Positions 21,904 to 32,025 are shown, counted from the stretch's first letter. The stretch is 64,000 nucleotides of DNA from Ancylobacter sp. IITR112 (GCF_041415945.1 NZ_JBGCUS010000001.1:1860001-1924000), one strand, 5' to 3'. The notes: generated from the sequence alone by a model not told the origin. Program-made: numbers and translations.

Positions 21904-23145
21904 TTGGGCGCCGACAAGATCCGCTACCTCGTCTTCGTGCAGGGCAAGTGGCGCTGGCGGCCGACGCGCGCGATGAAGATCCATGGCTTCCGGCTGGTGA
22001 CCTTCGGTCGCGTGCTGACCGATGCCGACCGATTGCGCGCCTTGGCTCTCAATACCGAATGGGACAGGGCCCGGCGTGGCACTCCTGCCCCAGGCGTCCG
22101 CGTGTCCTACCCCGCCGGCAGCGTTGGCGACGGCTATCGCCGCGCCATGGCAATGCGTGTGGAAGACCGCAAGGCTCGCGCCATAGTCTGGACTTCAGAG
22201 CGCGCAAGCCGCGACGACTGGCCCCGTGCTTGGCGCTGGATCGAGCCGGTTTTCGGGGATGTGGACCCCCGCACCATTCAGCCGGAAGAAATGCAGGGCT
22301 TCCGGCGTCGCGTCGCCGAGAAAGTTTCAGAGGGCGAGGCCTTCCGCACCATCAAGGTTTGGCGAGCCCTGTGGAAGAAGATGGCCGTCATGGGCTACTG
22401 CGCGACCGGCGCCGATCCCTCGATGGCGATGCCGAACACCGCTCCGCAGCCGCGCGGGGACGTATGGACGGATCGGGAAGTGAAGCAGCTGGTCCAGCGC
22501 GCTTGGCGCCTCGGCTATCGCGGGCTTGCTGCCTGCATGGCAGTCGCGTGGGACAGCCAGCTCTCCCCGGTCGACCTGCGCACCCTCACGGCCGCGCAGA
22601 GGCGCCAGGACGGCGCCGGGACCTATTTCGCGGTAGAGAGAGCTAAAACGGGCCGGGCGGCGGCTGCGACGCTCTCACGCTGGTCAGAGGCCGTGCTCAC
22701 CGCCTATCTGCGCGGTCTGGGCTTCGACCTCCTCGACAACGCGGCCATCTTCCGCACCCGCCATGTTGAGCCGACAGCCGCCGGCGGGCGGCGATGGCTC
22801 CCCCGCCCCTACAGCAAGGACAAGCTCGGCAAGGACTTCGCGGCGATCCGGGCCGCTGTGTTCGGAGAGGGTGAGAATCGCCAGCTGGCGGACATGCGCC
22901 GCTCGGGCACCGTCGAGGCCTTCGCCGGCGGCGCCAGCCCCGGCAGCGTGTCGGCCAAGATGGCGAACACCCTGTCTGCATCCACCCGGCTGCAGAAGAC
23001 CTATGCGCCGGTCCACATTGCCACGGTGCGCCAAGTCGACGACGCACGCGAGATCGGACGAGCGAGGATACGGGAACAAAAGGACACAGAAAGTGTCACG
23101 GCGCCGGTCAAGCGAGTGTCACGGAAAACCCGACATCAGCTGTAA
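21904..23145 (+). CDS. Tyrosine recombinase integrase, atypical catalytic boxes
   Basis: With TTG at 21904 (GAGGGGG upstream) the product is 413 residues. The C-terminal catalytic domain shows a beta-hairpin Lys (ERAKTGR), box II DMRRSGTVEAFAGG with Arg, and a final Tyr in LQKTYAPVH. The usual box I Arg segment appears as WDSQLSPVDLRTL, so the catalytic Arg is displaced or supplied by DLR, and the first His of box II is not in place. The tRNA-Asp 3' end lies 14 bases downstream, the expected attachment site. Confidence 0.85.
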   Translation: MGADKIRYLVFVQGKWRWRPTRAMKIHGFRLVTFGRVLTDADRLRALALNTEWDRARRGTPAPGVRVSYPAGSVGDGYRRAMAMRVEDRKARAIVWTSERASRDDWPRAWRWIEPVFGDVDPRTIQPEEMQGFRRRVAEKVSEGEAFRTIKVWRALWKKMAVMGYCATGADPSMAMPNTAPQPRGDVWTDREVKQLVQRAWRLGYRGLAACMAVAWDSQLSPVDLRTLTAAQRRQDGAGTYFAVERAKTGRAAAATLSRWSEAVLTAYLRGLGFDLLDNAAIFRTRHVEPTAAGGRRWLPRPYSKDKLGKDFAAIRAAVFGEGENRQLADMRRSGTVEAFAGGASPGSVSAKMANTLSASTRLQKTYAPVHIATVRQVDDAREIGRARIREQKDTESVTAPVKRVSRKTRHQL

Positions 23146-23159
23146 GTGCTTGAAGGGAA

Positions 23160-23236
<77 letters not shown>

Positions 23237-23338
23237 CGGCGCGGGTCCGAAGCACCGGGCCCCGCAGCGAGTGGGCCGGGTGTTAAGGCACGCCCTCGCG
23301 GGTGTCAAGCGCACCCGCCGCACAGGCTGTGAATAGTC

Positions 23339-24451
23339 TCAGCCCGGCAGGTGCGGCCGGCTTTTCGCCAGAATGCCATCCACAAGCGCCATGGCCGCGA
23401 TCAGCAAGGGCACGGAAAGGAACGTACCGGCCGGGCCCCACAGCCAGGTCCACAGCGCCATGGACAGGAACACCGCGAAAGGATTGAGCGAGACGCGGCG
23501 CCCGACGATCATCGGCGTCAGGAACTGACCCTCGAAGCTGGTAAGGAACAGGAAGGCGGCGGCGGGCAGCAGGGCCTCGACGATTCCAGGAAAGGTGACG
23601 ATTCCCGCCACGGCGAGAATCAGCGTCGTCACCGCCGGCCCGACATAGGGCACATAGTTCAGCACGCAGGCGAGCACGCCCCAGAGCGGCGGATTGGGCA
23701 GGCCGAGCCCCCAGGTCATCGCCATGGTGGCAAGGCCGAGGCCGATATTGATGAAGGTGGCGGTGACGAGATAGGCGCCGAGTCGCTCCTCGATCTCGCG
23801 AAACACCCGCAGCGCGGCCAGCCGCGTCTGGCGCGGGGTCATCACCTGCACCACCCGCCGCTTGATCTGCACCCGGCCGGCGAGAAAGAACAGCAGCGAG
23901 CCGAGGAACAGGATCAACTGCCCGATCACCGGCGTGACCATGGAGAGCAGGCTCTCCAGCATCTTCGAATCGGCGACCTCGACCACCATGGGCGCCCTCT
24001 CGGTGGCGCGGCCGAGCGACTGTATCGATTCGACCACCGAGGCCAGCGTCTGCACCACCGGCCTCAGCGCCGCGAATCGTTCCTTCATGATGGCGCCGAT
24101 CTCCGGCGCCCGGGCGGTCCATTCCGCCAGCGGCGCCGCCAGTGCCACGGCGAGGCCATAGATGAGGCCGGCCATGCCGACCACGATGAGCAGCGAACCG
24201 AGCCAGCTCGGCACGCCGCGCTTGGCCAGCCCCTCAATGGCCGGGCCGATCACGCTGCCAATGATGACGGCGGCGACGATGGGGATAAGTACCGCGCTGG
24301 CGATGACGAGAGCGGCGGCGAGAATGACGACCGCGCTGGCGATGACCGCGATCTGGGTGCAGCGCCGCCACAGCCGTTCCGTCCGGCCCTCGGTCGAGGG
24401 AGGGCGGCGCGCCTCCACTGCCGAGCCGGCCACGCCGCGCGCCATATCCAT
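23339..24451 (-). CDS. AI-2E family transporter (PerM-like)
   Basis: The 370-residue protein has hydrophobic segments near the N-terminus (IAVIASAVVILAAALVIASA and a second immediately after), a soluble middle (about 120-200) and several C-terminal helices ending with VFLSMALWTWLWGPAGTFLS, the AI-2E/PerM signature region. Members export small molecules or act as ion antiporters; the substrate is unknown. The start at 24451 is chosen because the longer frame runs antisense through kdsD. It is divergent from kdsD across 228 bases with no recognised element. Confidence 0.85.
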   Translation of the reverse strand: MDMARGVAGSAVEARRPPSTEGRTERLWRRCTQIAVIASAVVILAAALVIASAVLIPIVAAVIIGSVIGPAIEGLAKRGVPSWLGSLLIVVGMAGLIYGLAVALAAPLAEWTARAPEIGAIMKERFAALRPVVQTLASVVESIQSLGRATERAPMVVEVADSKMLESLLSMVTPVIGQLILFLGSLLFFLAGRVQIKRRVVQVMTPRQTRLAALRVFREIEERLGAYLVTATFINIGLGLATMAMTWGLGLPNPPLWGVLACVLNYVPYVGPAVTTLILAVAGIVTFPGIVEALLPAAAFLFLTSFEGQFLTPMIVGRRVSLNPFAVFLSMALWTWLWGPAGTFLSVPLLIAAMALVDGILAKSRPHLPG

Positions 24452-24679
24452 CGCCCTGCCTCCATCCCCGCGCAGCGCGCCCCAAATCGGGCGGTCGCGC
24501 GCACTGCCCCCCATGCGGGGCCCGGTGCCCGCACTGCGCCCCCAACGTGCAGGCGGCAGCGCCGGTTCCCGGGCTCCTCCATTGCATCGCCGGCATTTGG
24601 CGCTTATTGACGCCCAGCGTGGCGCTGACGGGCGGCCGGGCGCGGCGCGCCCCGTTGTCCTGAGCAAGGGAGATCCGCC

Positions 24680-25702
24680 TTGGGCACGGCCCAGCCTCAG
24701 AAAACCTCCGCCGCCGCCCTGCCCTCGCGGGACGACCGGCTGCGCGAGCGGGTGCTGCGCACCCTCGCCATCGAATCCAAGGGCCTTGCCGCGCTCAGCG
24801 CCGCCATCGAGGCGGAACTCGGCGACGCGGTGGAGAACGCCATCGCGCTGATCGAAGGCGCGCGGGGCCGCGTCATCGTCACGGGCATGGGAAAGAGCGG
24901 CCATATCGGGCGCAAGCTCGCCGCTACCCTCGCCTCCACCGGCACGCCCGCCCTGTTCCTGCACGCCGCCGAGGCGAGCCATGGCGACCTCGGCATGGTA
25001 ACGCCCGACGACGTTCTGCTCGCCATTTCGTGGTCGGGGGAAACCTCCGAGCTCGGCGACATCGTGCACTATGCCGGCCGCTTCGCCGTGCCGCTGCTCG
25101 CCATCACCTCCAATGCGGACAGCACGCTCGGCCGCGCCGCGGATGTCGCGCTGGTGCTGCCGCGTGTCGAGGAAGCCTGCCCTAACGGTCTCGCTCCCAC
25201 CACCTCGACGCTGATGCAGCTCGCCATCGGCGACGCGCTGGCGGTGGCTTTGCTGGAGCGCCGGGGCTTCTCCGCCTCCGATTTCCGCGTCTTCCATCCC
25301 GGCGGCAAGCTCGGGGCCCGGCTGCTGAAAGTGGCCGACATCATGCACCAGGAAGCGGAAATGCCGCTGGTGCGGCTCGGCACGCCGATGAGCGAGGTGC
25401 TGATCGAAATCACTGGCAAGCGCTTCGGCTGCTGCGGCGTGGTCGACGGCGAGGGCCGGCTCACCGGAATCGTCACCGATGGCGACCTGCGCCGGCATAT
25501 GAGCGGCGCGTTGCTGGCGGCGCCGGTGGAGAAGGTCATGACCTCCTCCCCCTTCGTCGTCGATCCGCTGGAACTCGCCAGCGCCGCGCTGGGGCTGATG
25601 AATCGCCGCCCGGTGCCGATCACCGTCGTCTTCGCGGTCAGCGAGGGCAAGCCGGTCGGCATTCTCCACATTCACGACATTCTGCGCGCCGGCGTCGTCT
25701 GA
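24680..25702 (+). CDS. kdsD: Arabinose-5-phosphate isomerase (KpsF/GutQ family)
   Basis: The 340-residue enzyme has an N-terminal SIS domain ([47 protein letters not shown]) and two CBS domains in the C-terminal 130 residues ([26 protein letters not shown]). It converts ribulose-5-phosphate to arabinose-5-phosphate for KDO synthesis, and kdsA follows 29 bases downstream, which supports the biosynthetic role. The TTG start has GGGAG 7 bases upstream. Length is normal. Confidence 0.93.
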   Translation: MGTAQPQKTSAAALPSRDDRLRERVLRTLAIESKGLAALSAAIEAELGDAVENAIALIEGARGRVIVTGMGKSGHIGRKLAATLASTGTPALFLHAAEASHGDLGMVTPDDVLLAISWSGETSELGDIVHYAGRFAVPLLAITSNADSTLGRAADVALVLPRVEEACPNGLAPTTSTLMQLAIGDALAVALLERRGFSASDFRVFHPGGKLGARLLKVADIMHQEAEMPLVRLGTPMSEVLIEITGKRFGCCGVVDGEGRLTGIVTDGDLRRHMSGALLAAPVEKVMTSSPFVVDPLELASAALGLMNRRPVPITVVFAVSEGKPVGILHIHDILRAGVV

Positions 25703-25731
25703 CGCGCGGGGCCGATTGCAAGGAACAGTTC

Positions 25732-26598
25732 ATGAGCGGCTCCGGCGCCAATTCCGTGGTTACCCCCAATTCCGTGGTTACCCTTGGCGATGTGCGCTTC
25801 GGCAATGATCTGCCGCTGGCGCTGATCGCCGGCCCCTGCCAGATGGAAAGCGCCGCCCATGCGCTGGAATGCGCCGCCGCGATCAAGGAAATCGCCACAC
25901 GGCGCGGCATCGGCGTGGTGTTCAAGACCTCCTTCGACAAGGCCAATCGCACCTCGATCAAGGGCGCGCGCGGCATGGGCCTGACGGCCGCCCTGCCCGT
26001 CTTCGCCGAGATTCGCGAACGCTACGGCATGCCTGTCCTCACCGACGTGCACGAGAACGACCAATGCGCGCCGGTGGGCGAGGTGGTGGACATCCTGCAA
26101 ATCCCCGCCTTCCTCTGCCGCCAGACCGACCTGCTCATCGCCGCCGCCGCGACGGGCCGCGTGGTCAATGTGAAGAAGGGGCAGTTCCTCGCCCCCTGGG
26201 ACATGAAGAATGTGGTCGCCAAGCTGCTCGAGAGCGGCAATCCGAACGTGCTGGTGACCGAGCGCGGCGTGTCCTTCGGCTACAACACCCTCGTCACCGA
26301 CATGCGGGCCCTGCCGATCATGGCCGAGACGACGGGCGCGCCGGTCATTTTCGACGCCACCCATTCGGTGCAGCAGCCGGGCGGACAGGGCACCTCTTCC
26401 GGTGGCCAGCGCGAATTCGTGCCGGTGCTTGCGCGGGCGGCGGTGGCGGTCGGCATTGCCGGCGTGTTCGTCGAAACCCATCCCGACCCGGACAAGGCGC
26501 CGTCCGACGGGCCGAACATGGTGCCGCTCAACCAGTTCGAAGCGCTCGTCGCCCGGCTTCAGGCCTTCGACCGGGTAGCGAAGGACCGCGCCAACTAA
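25732..26598 (+). CDS. kdsA: 3-deoxy-D-manno-octulosonate 8-phosphate synthase
   Basis: The 288-residue enzyme condenses arabinose-5-phosphate and phosphoenolpyruvate. Key words are [40 protein letters not shown] and [11 protein letters not shown]. It is an operon partner of kdsD. The N-terminus contains an in-frame 18-bp tandem duplication (NSVVTP then NSVVTL) ahead of the conserved domain. Its stop overlaps the stop of the convergent synthase gene by three bases. Confidence 0.95.
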   Translation: MSGSGANSVVTPNSVVTLGDVRFGNDLPLALIAGPCQMESAAHALECAAAIKEIATRRGIGVVFKTSFDKANRTSIKGARGMGLTAALPVFAEIRERYGMPVLTDVHENDQCAPVGEVVDILQIPAFLCRQTDLLIAAAATGRVVNVKKGQFLAPWDMKNVVAKLLESGNPNVLVTERGVSFGYNTLVTDMRALPIMAETTGAPVIFDATHSVQQPGGQGTSSGGQREFVPVLARAAVAVGIAGVFVETHPDPDKAPSDGPNMVPLNQFEALVARLQAFDRVAKDRAN

Positions 26599-27482
26599 AG
26601 CGCGGCCCCGCCGGCGCGGGCGGCCCTGGCGAGCACGCCGGCGCCCCGCCACAGACGCCACAGCCGGGCAAGCGCCGGCGCCGCCGGCACGGCCTGGAAG
26701 GGGTCGTGCGGCCGCTCCATGCGGTCGAGATCGCCCGGCACCAGCATCAGCGGCAGGAAGGCCGGGAGTTCAGCCGCTGACACGCCCGCCATCGCCGTCA
26801 TAGCTGCCTGGTAATGCCGGCGCGCCAGCGCCCGCAGCGCGGCGAACACCTCGCTCAGCGCCGGGCTTGCCTGCCCCGACACCGCATCCTCGCGGCTGAG
26901 GCCGTGGGCATTCAGCAGATCGAGCGGCAGGTAGCACTGGCCGCGGCGCGCATGCACGGGAAAGGCGCGCAGCAGGCCGGTGACGGCATAGGCCACCCCC
27001 GCATGGCCGGCGGCCTCCGCCGAGGCCGGGCCGGCCTCCGGCGCCAGCACGAGCGTGGCGAGGCGGATCAGCGCCGAGGAGGTCTCGCCGGCATAGCCTT
27101 CGAGATCGTTCACCGTCGGCATGGCGTCGTCATAGAGGTCGAACGTGCGCGCCTCCAGCAGCGCCTCGAAGCTGGCGCGGGGGAGCCGGTGGGTCTCGAT
27201 GGTCTCCAGCAGCGCCGCCGCGACCGGATTGGCGCTCACGTCGCCCTGCCCATTCGCGTTGAGGGCGTCGCGCCACCATTGCAGCCGCACCTCGCCGGCC
27301 AACGGATTGGTGATCGCCTCGCGCACCCGCGCCACCTCGGCATTGAAGGCGTGCAGCGCGAACAGCGCACCGCGCCGCTCGGCCGGCGCGAACAGGTCGG
27401 CGATATAGCGGTCGCGGTCGAGATCGCGCAGCAGGGCGGCGCAGTACTGCGTCGGCGTGGTGAGGCTCGGGCGGCTCATCAT
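26595..27482 (-). CDS. Squalene/phytoene synthase family protein (NDUFAF6-like)
   Basis: The 295-residue protein has the family fold with an Asp-rich segment ([20 protein letters not shown]) and [12 protein letters not shown], but the second Asp-rich motif is not obvious. Alphaproteobacterial members of this group, without a carotenoid cluster, are the relatives of mitochondrial NDUFAF6, a complex I assembly factor. It lies beside an Mth938-domain gene, relative of NDUFAF3. A role in complex I biogenesis is therefore inferred; a terpenoid enzyme cannot be excluded. Confidence 0.8.
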   Translation of the reverse strand: MMSRPSLTTPTQYCAALLRDLDRDRYIADLFAPAERRGALFALHAFNAEVARVREAITNPLAGEVRLQWWRDALNANGQGDVSANPVAAALLETIETHRLPRASFEALLEARTFDLYDDAMPTVNDLEGYAGETSSALIRLATLVLAPEAGPASAEAAGHAGVAYAVTGLLRAFPVHARRGQCYLPLDLLNAHGLSREDAVSGQASPALSEVFAALRALARRHYQAAMTAMAGVSAAELPAFLPLMLVPGDLDRMERPHDPFQAVPAAPALARLWRLWRGAGVLARAARAGGAAL

Positions 27483-27517
27483 GCGGGTCCGCGAGGTTGG
27501 CGCGAGGAAGGGCGCCG

Positions 27518-27898
27518 TCAGGGCAGCGCCAGCAGTGCCGCCGCGACCGGACGGCCTTCCGCCAGCAAGACATTATAGGTCGAGGCTGCGGAGCGGGTCG
27601 GCAGCACATCCACCGACAGGCCGGCATCGCGCAGGCGCCAGCGCAGCGCCTCGGGCAACGGCCAGGGGTCGGCGCCGGTTCCGATCAGCAGGAGGTCGAT
27701 CCCGCCCGCTTCCGCCAGCACCCGCGCCAGCGCCGCCTCGTCAATGTCGTGCGGCGCGACGGCCGACCAGGCATGGATGCCCGAGGGCAGCGCCAGGATC
27801 GAGCCGGAAGAGGCCATGCCGGCGAAATGGAAGCCGCCGCGGCCATAGCCGTCGATCGGCACCTGGCGGGGGAGATGGGCATCGGGCGACGCCATCAC
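27518..27898 (-). CDS. Mth938-like domain protein (DUF498, NDUFAF3-like)
   Basis: The 126-residue protein shows the Mth938 pattern: PIDGYGRGGFHFAGM, GSILALPSGIHAW, IDLLLIGTGADPWPLP and LPTRSAASTYNVLLAEGRPV. Mitochondrial homologue NDUFAF3 helps assemble complex I, and bacterial members commonly lie next to secD/secF, as here. It is followed 35 bases on by the synthase-family gene. The exact biochemical role is unknown. Confidence 0.85.
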   Translation of the reverse strand: MMASPDAHLPRQVPIDGYGRGGFHFAGMASSGSILALPSGIHAWSAVAPHDIDEAALARVLAEAGGIDLLLIGTGADPWPLPEALRWRLRDAGLSVDVLPTRSAASTYNVLLAEGRPVAAALLALP

Positions 27899-27923
27899 CC
27901 CATGCTCCCGCTGGCCGTCCGGC

Positions 27924-28889
27924 TCACGGCGCGAGGCGTTCCGCCTTGGCGTTGGGGCTCTTGGCCTCCTTCTCCGCCTTTTCCGCCATCGCCCGGGTGG
28001 AGACGCCGAGATAGATCAGCAACGGCGAGGCGATGAAGATCGAGGTGTAGGTGCCGACCAGCACCACGCCGAACATCATCGTCACCGAGAAGGAATGGAT
28101 CGCCCGCCCGCCGAACAGCACCAGCGCCAGCAGCGCCAGCGTCACCGTCACATGGGTGATGACCGAGCGCGACAGGGTGGAGTTGATCGAGGCGTTGAGC
28201 AGTTCCTCGGTCGGCATCTTCTTGTAGCGCCGCAGCATCTCGCGGATGCGGTCATAGATGACGATCGTGTCGTTCAGCGAGTAGCCGAGAATGGTCAGCA
28301 GCGCGGCGACGCTGGTCAGGTCGAAGTCGATCTGGAAGATCGCCATGAACCCGATGGTCAGCACGATGTCGTGGAAGTTGGCGATCGAGGCGCCGAGGGC
28401 GAACTGCCACTCGAACCGGAACCAGAGATAGACGAGGATGCAGAACACCGCCATCATCAGGCCGACAATGCCGTAGCTCAGCAATTCCTGCGAGACGCGC
28501 GGGCCCACCACTTCGACGCGGCGATATTCCACCCCGTCGCCGAGCGCGGCCCGTACCTTGCCGACCACGGCCTGCTGCGCCTGCTCGCCGCCCGGCTGCT
28601 GGGCAACGCGGATCAGCACCTCGCCCTCGCTGCCGATTTCCTGAATCTGCACCTCGCCGAGGTCGAGCGATTCAAGCCGCGAACGCACATCGGCGATGTT
28701 CAGCGTGTTGTTGGCGTAACGCACTTCGAGCAGCGTGCCGCCCTTGAAGTCGATGCCGAAATTCAGCCCGAGCGTGAAGAACGCCACCAGCGCCACGATC
28801 GACAGCAGGGCCGAGATCGGAAAGCTGATCCGCCGGAAGCGGATGAAGTCGAAAGTCGTATCGTCCGGAACGATGCGGAGCAGACGCAT
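27924..28889 (-). CDS. secF: Protein translocase subunit SecF
   Basis: The 321-residue membrane protein has six helices; the first leads into a periplasmic domain (GIDFKGGTLLEVRYAN), and the C-terminal part contains the SecF words TILGYSLNDTIVIYDRIRE and a final helix pair. It works with SecD to use proton motive force for completing protein export. It follows secD by 16 bases in a yajC-secD-secF-Mth938 order typical of alphaproteobacteria. Confidence 0.96.
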   Translation of the reverse strand: MRLLRIVPDDTTFDFIRFRRISFPISALLSIVALVAFFTLGLNFGIDFKGGTLLEVRYANNTLNIADVRSRLESLDLGEVQIQEIGSEGEVLIRVAQQPGGEQAQQAVVGKVRAALGDGVEYRRVEVVGPRVSQELLSYGIVGLMMAVFCILVYLWFRFEWQFALGASIANFHDIVLTIGFMAIFQIDFDLTSVAALLTILGYSLNDTIVIYDRIREMLRRYKKMPTEELLNASINSTLSRSVITHVTVTLALLALVLFGGRAIHSFSVTMMFGVVLVGTYTSIFIASPLLIYLGVSTRAMAEKAEKEAKSPNAKAERLAP

Positions 28890-28905
28890 GGCGAGCTCGC
28901 CTTTC

Positions 28906-30504
28906 TCAGATCGGCACGCGCTGCGGGCGCTGCCAGCGTACCCACAGGGCCACCATAAGGCGGGTCAGCGTGAAGGCGGTGAAGACGGTGGTGAGAATGC
29001 CGATGCCGAAGGTGATGGCAAAGCCGCGCACCGGGCCGGAACCGACATAGAACAGCACCGCTGCCGCGATGAAGGTGGTGATGTTGGAATCGAGGATCGT
29101 CGCCAGCGCGCGGGAGAAGCCCGCGTCAATGGCGGAGATCGCCGAGCGTCCCGCCCTCGCCTCCTCGCGGATGCGCTCATAGATCAGCACGTTGGAATCG
29201 ACCGCGATGCCCACCGTGAGCACCACGCCGGCGATGCCGGGCAGCGTCAACGTCGCCCCGAGCATGGCCAGCACGCCGAAGATCATGCCGACATTGATCG
29301 CCACGGCGATATTGGCGATGAGACCGAACAGACCATAGGTCGCGATCATGAACAGCGCGACGAGCGTGGCGCCGACGATGGAGGCGATCAGGCCGGCGCG
29401 GATCGAATCCGCGCCGAGGCCGGGGCCGACGGTACGCTCTTCCACCACCTGCAGCGGCACCGGCAGCGCGCCGGCGCGCAGCAGGATGGCGAGATCGTTC
29501 GCCTGCTGCACGGTGAAATTGCCGCTGATCTGGCCGGAGCCGCCCAGAATGGGCTCGCGGATCACCGGCGCGGAAATCACGTGATTGTCGAGGATGATGG
29601 CGAAGGGCCGCCCGACATTGGCCTGCGTCGCCTCGGCGAAGCGGCGCGCGCCATTGGTGTTGAAGCGGAAGGTGACCACCGGCTCCCGCGTCGTCGGATC
29701 GAAGCTCGGCTGCGCGTCGGTGAGGTCCTCGCCGGCGACCAGCACGCGCTGCTCGATGAGATAGGGAACCGGCGGGTTGTCCTGTGAATACAGCACTTCG
29801 GTGCCGGCCGGCGCGCGCCCCTGCAGCGCCTGCTGCGGGCTCATCGTGTTGTCGACGAGGCGGAAGGTGAGTTGCGCGGTCTGGCCGAGCAGCGCCTTCA
29901 GGCGCGAGGGATCCTGCAGGCCTGGCACCTGCACCTGGATGCGGTCGGCGCCCTGGCGCTGGATCGACGGCTCGGTGGTGCCGAGCTGGTCGATCCGCTT
30001 GCGGATGATCTCGATGGACTGCGACACCGCCTGGATGGTGCGCGACTGGATGCCGGCAGCGGTCGGGGTCAGCGAGATGGTGTTGCCGTCGCGCGCCACA
30101 TCCGTGTCGAGCTGGCCGCTGGTCGACATCGGCCCGCCCAGCGGCTGGGCAAGGGCGCGCAATTGGGTCAGCGCCGCGTCGACATCCTGGCCGTCGCGAA
30201 TGCGCACCTGCACCGCATCGCCCTGAATGGCGAGGCCGGTATAGCCGATCTTGGCGTCGCGCAGCACGCGGCGGGCATCGTCGCGCAGATGTTCGAGGCG
30301 GATCTTGCGCACCGACTGGGCATCGACCTGCAGGACGATGTAGGACCCGCCCTGAAGGTCGAGGCCCAGCACGATCTTGCGCTGCAGGAAGCTCGGCAGG
30401 CTGTCATAGGCGGCTGGCGACAACAGGCTCGGCACGGCCATCAGGCAGATGATGGCCGAAACCGCCAATATCGCGAACGCCTTCCATTTCGAGAAGTAAA
30501 GCAT
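28906..30504 (-). CDS. secD: Protein translocase subunit SecD
   Basis: The 532-residue protein has an N-terminal helix, the signature LGLDLQGGSYIVLQVD, a large periplasmic domain, and C-terminal RND-type helices with GIAVDSNVLIYERIREE. The start at 30504 has GGAAGGA 5 bases upstream; a longer frame from 30534 lacks such a site. It partners with SecF downstream and follows yajC. Confidence 0.96.
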   Translation of the reverse strand: MLYFSKWKAFAILAVSAIICLMAVPSLLSPAAYDSLPSFLQRKIVLGLDLQGGSYIVLQVDAQSVRKIRLEHLRDDARRVLRDAKIGYTGLAIQGDAVQVRIRDGQDVDAALTQLRALAQPLGGPMSTSGQLDTDVARDGNTISLTPTAAGIQSRTIQAVSQSIEIIRKRIDQLGTTEPSIQRQGADRIQVQVPGLQDPSRLKALLGQTAQLTFRLVDNTMSPQQALQGRAPAGTEVLYSQDNPPVPYLIEQRVLVAGEDLTDAQPSFDPTTREPVVTFRFNTNGARRFAEATQANVGRPFAIILDNHVISAPVIREPILGGSGQISGNFTVQQANDLAILLRAGALPVPLQVVEERTVGPGLGADSIRAGLIASIVGATLVALFMIATYGLFGLIANIAVAINVGMIFGVLAMLGATLTLPGIAGVVLTVGIAVDSNVLIYERIREEARAGRSAISAIDAGFSRALATILDSNITTFIAAAVLFYVGSGPVRGFAITFGIGILTTVFTAFTLTRLMVALWVRWQRPQRVPI

Positions 30505-30553
30505 GGGGTTCCTTCCGGCCGTCCTAACGGTCACGGCCGCAAGAGGTCAGCGG

Positions 30554-30895
30554 TCAGGACTCGGTCTCTTCCTTGGCCGGCTCGCCCTTGGCGCGAACCT
30601 CGGAGATCATGCCGCGGAGCTGGCGGATCTTCACGCCCTCGGAAAGCTGCAGCTCGATCTCGCTGTCGTCGATCACCCGCGAAACCTTGCCGATGAGACC
30701 GCCGGAGGTGACGACGGTGTCGCCGCGCCGGACGCTCTTCACCATTTCCTGATGCGCCTTCACCTTCTTCTGCTGCGGACGCAGAATCAGGAAATACATG
30801 ATCACGAAGATCAGCACGAAGGGCAGCAGCGACATCAGCATGTCGGTACCGCCGCCCATGGGGGCGGCCTGCGCGTAGGCGGGCGTAATCAACAT
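30554..30895 (-). CDS. yajC: Preprotein translocase accessory subunit YajC
   Basis: The 113-residue protein has one membrane helix (LLPFVLIFVIMYFLILRPQQ) followed by the conserved KKVKAHQEMVKSVRRGDTVV and GGLIGKV. YajC associates with SecDF in the inner membrane. It is the first gene of the yajC-secD-secF unit. Confidence 0.95.
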   Translation of the reverse strand: MLITPAYAQAAPMGGGTDMLMSLLPFVLIFVIMYFLILRPQQKKVKAHQEMVKSVRRGDTVVTSGGLIGKVSRVIDDSEIELQLSEGVKIRQLRGMISEVRAKGEPAKEETES

Positions 30896-31092
30896 GTCGG
30901 TTCCTTGTCCGTCGATCGAAGGCGGGCGAAAGGCCCGGCGAAGCGGCGCGGACTATACTGACGCGCCGGGCGATTGCAAACGCCCTCACCGCACTGCGCG
31001 CGCCCCGAACGGCGGGGAGCGTACCCGACGTTACGGTTCTGCTTGTCCGCCGGCGCCGCAGGGACTATGCCGGCGGACGGAGGAGCCTGACC

Positions 31093-31989
31093 ATGACCCA
31101 CACACCGGACGATCTCGGCGCCGTTCTCACCCGTATCGCCGACGCGCTGGAACGCATCGCGCCCGCCCGACCCGCGGGCGTCGATTTCACCACCGCCGAC
31201 GCCTTTATCTGGCACGCCGACGAGCGTCACCTTGCTGCGGTGCCGCGCGTCAGCCGGGTGGAGATGGAACTGCTCAAGGGCATTGAGCGCACCCGCGACC
31301 TGCTGCTCGACAACACGCTGCGCTTCGCCCGCGGCCTGCCGGCCAACAACGCGCTGCTGTGGGGCGCGCGCGGCATGGGCAAGAGCTCGCTGGTCAAGGC
31401 CGCGCATGCCTCGGTCAATGCCGAGATGGCGCGCGAGGGCAAGCCGCCGCTCAAGCTGGTGGAAATCCACCGCGAGGATATCGAAACGCTGCCGCTGCTG
31501 ATGGGATTGGTGCGGCCGGCCCCGTTCCGATTCGTCATCTTCTGCGACGACCTGTCCTTCGACGCCGACGACACCTCGTACAAGTCGCTGAAAGCCGTGC
31601 TTGAAGGCGGCATCGAAGGGCGGCCGGAAAATGTGATCTTCTACGCCACCTCCAACCGCCGCCATATCCTGGCGCGCGAGATGGTGGAGAATGAACGCTC
31701 GACGGCGATCAATCCGGGCGAAGCGGTGGAGGAGAAGGTCTCGCTGTCCGACCGTTTCGGCCTGTGGCTCGGTTTCCACAAATGCAGCCAGGACGACTAT
31801 CTCGCGATGATCGAGAGCTATGTCGCCCATTTCGCCATTCCGATCGCGCCGGAGACGCTGCGCCAGGAAGCGCTGGAATGGTCGACCACGCGCGGAGCGC
31901 GTTCGGGCCGGACGGCGTGGCAATATGTGCAGGATGTCGCGGGGCGGCTGGGCGTGTCCTTGTCCGAACCCCCGGCCGCCCCGCGCTGA
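31093..31989 (+). CDS. DUF815 family AAA ATPase
   Basis: The 298-residue protein has Walker A GARGMGKSS in LLWGARGMGKSSLVK, a Walker-B-like segment FVIFCDDLSFD, and YATSNRRHI at sensor 1. These are typical for DUF815 proteins, which are common in proteobacteria with unknown function and sit near yajC in Rhizobiales. CGGAGGAGCC precedes the ATG. It is divergent from yajC and convergent with the LytM gene. Confidence 0.9.
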   Translation: MTHTPDDLGAVLTRIADALERIAPARPAGVDFTTADAFIWHADERHLAAVPRVSRVEMELLKGIERTRDLLLDNTLRFARGLPANNALLWGARGMGKSSLVKAAHASVNAEMAREGKPPLKLVEIHREDIETLPLLMGLVRPAPFRFVIFCDDLSFDADDTSYKSLKAVLEGGIEGRPENVIFYATSNRRHILAREMVENERSTAINPGEAVEEKVSLSDRFGLWLGFHKCSQDDYLAMIESYVAHFAIPIAPETLRQEALEWSTTRGARSGRTAWQYVQDVAGRLGVSLSEPPAAPR

Positions 31990-32025
31990 CCGGCGCCAAG
32001 GTCCAAACGTCGCGCCGGAAACGAG

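Larger units (their letters stand above)
1..23159. mobile_element. Lambda-like prophage (right part) integrated in tRNA-Asp
   Basis: The segment carries a CI/LexA-type repressor, a Cro-like gene, shared operators, a replication-type operon, phage-type methyltransferases, an excisionase-like gene and a tyrosine integrase whose stop lies 14 bp from the 3' end of tRNA-Asp. Nearly all genes overlap by 4 to 11 bases. The right end is taken as the tRNA 3' end, because integrases of this kind recombine within tRNA 3' sequences. The left end is outside the window, and no structural or lysis genes are visible. A lambda-like order (int, recombination operon, immunity, cro, replication) is present in mirror image, so late genes would be expected left of position 1. 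The boundary is inferred; the missing left copy of the tRNA 3' end would fix it. Confidence 0.9.

Noticed and set aside
23339..25675. A 778-codon minus-strand open frame covering the AI-2E gene and the antisense of kdsD
   Set aside because: Only the part below 24451 looks like protein; the rest is antisense to a clear kdsD and has the composition of a high-GC shadow frame.
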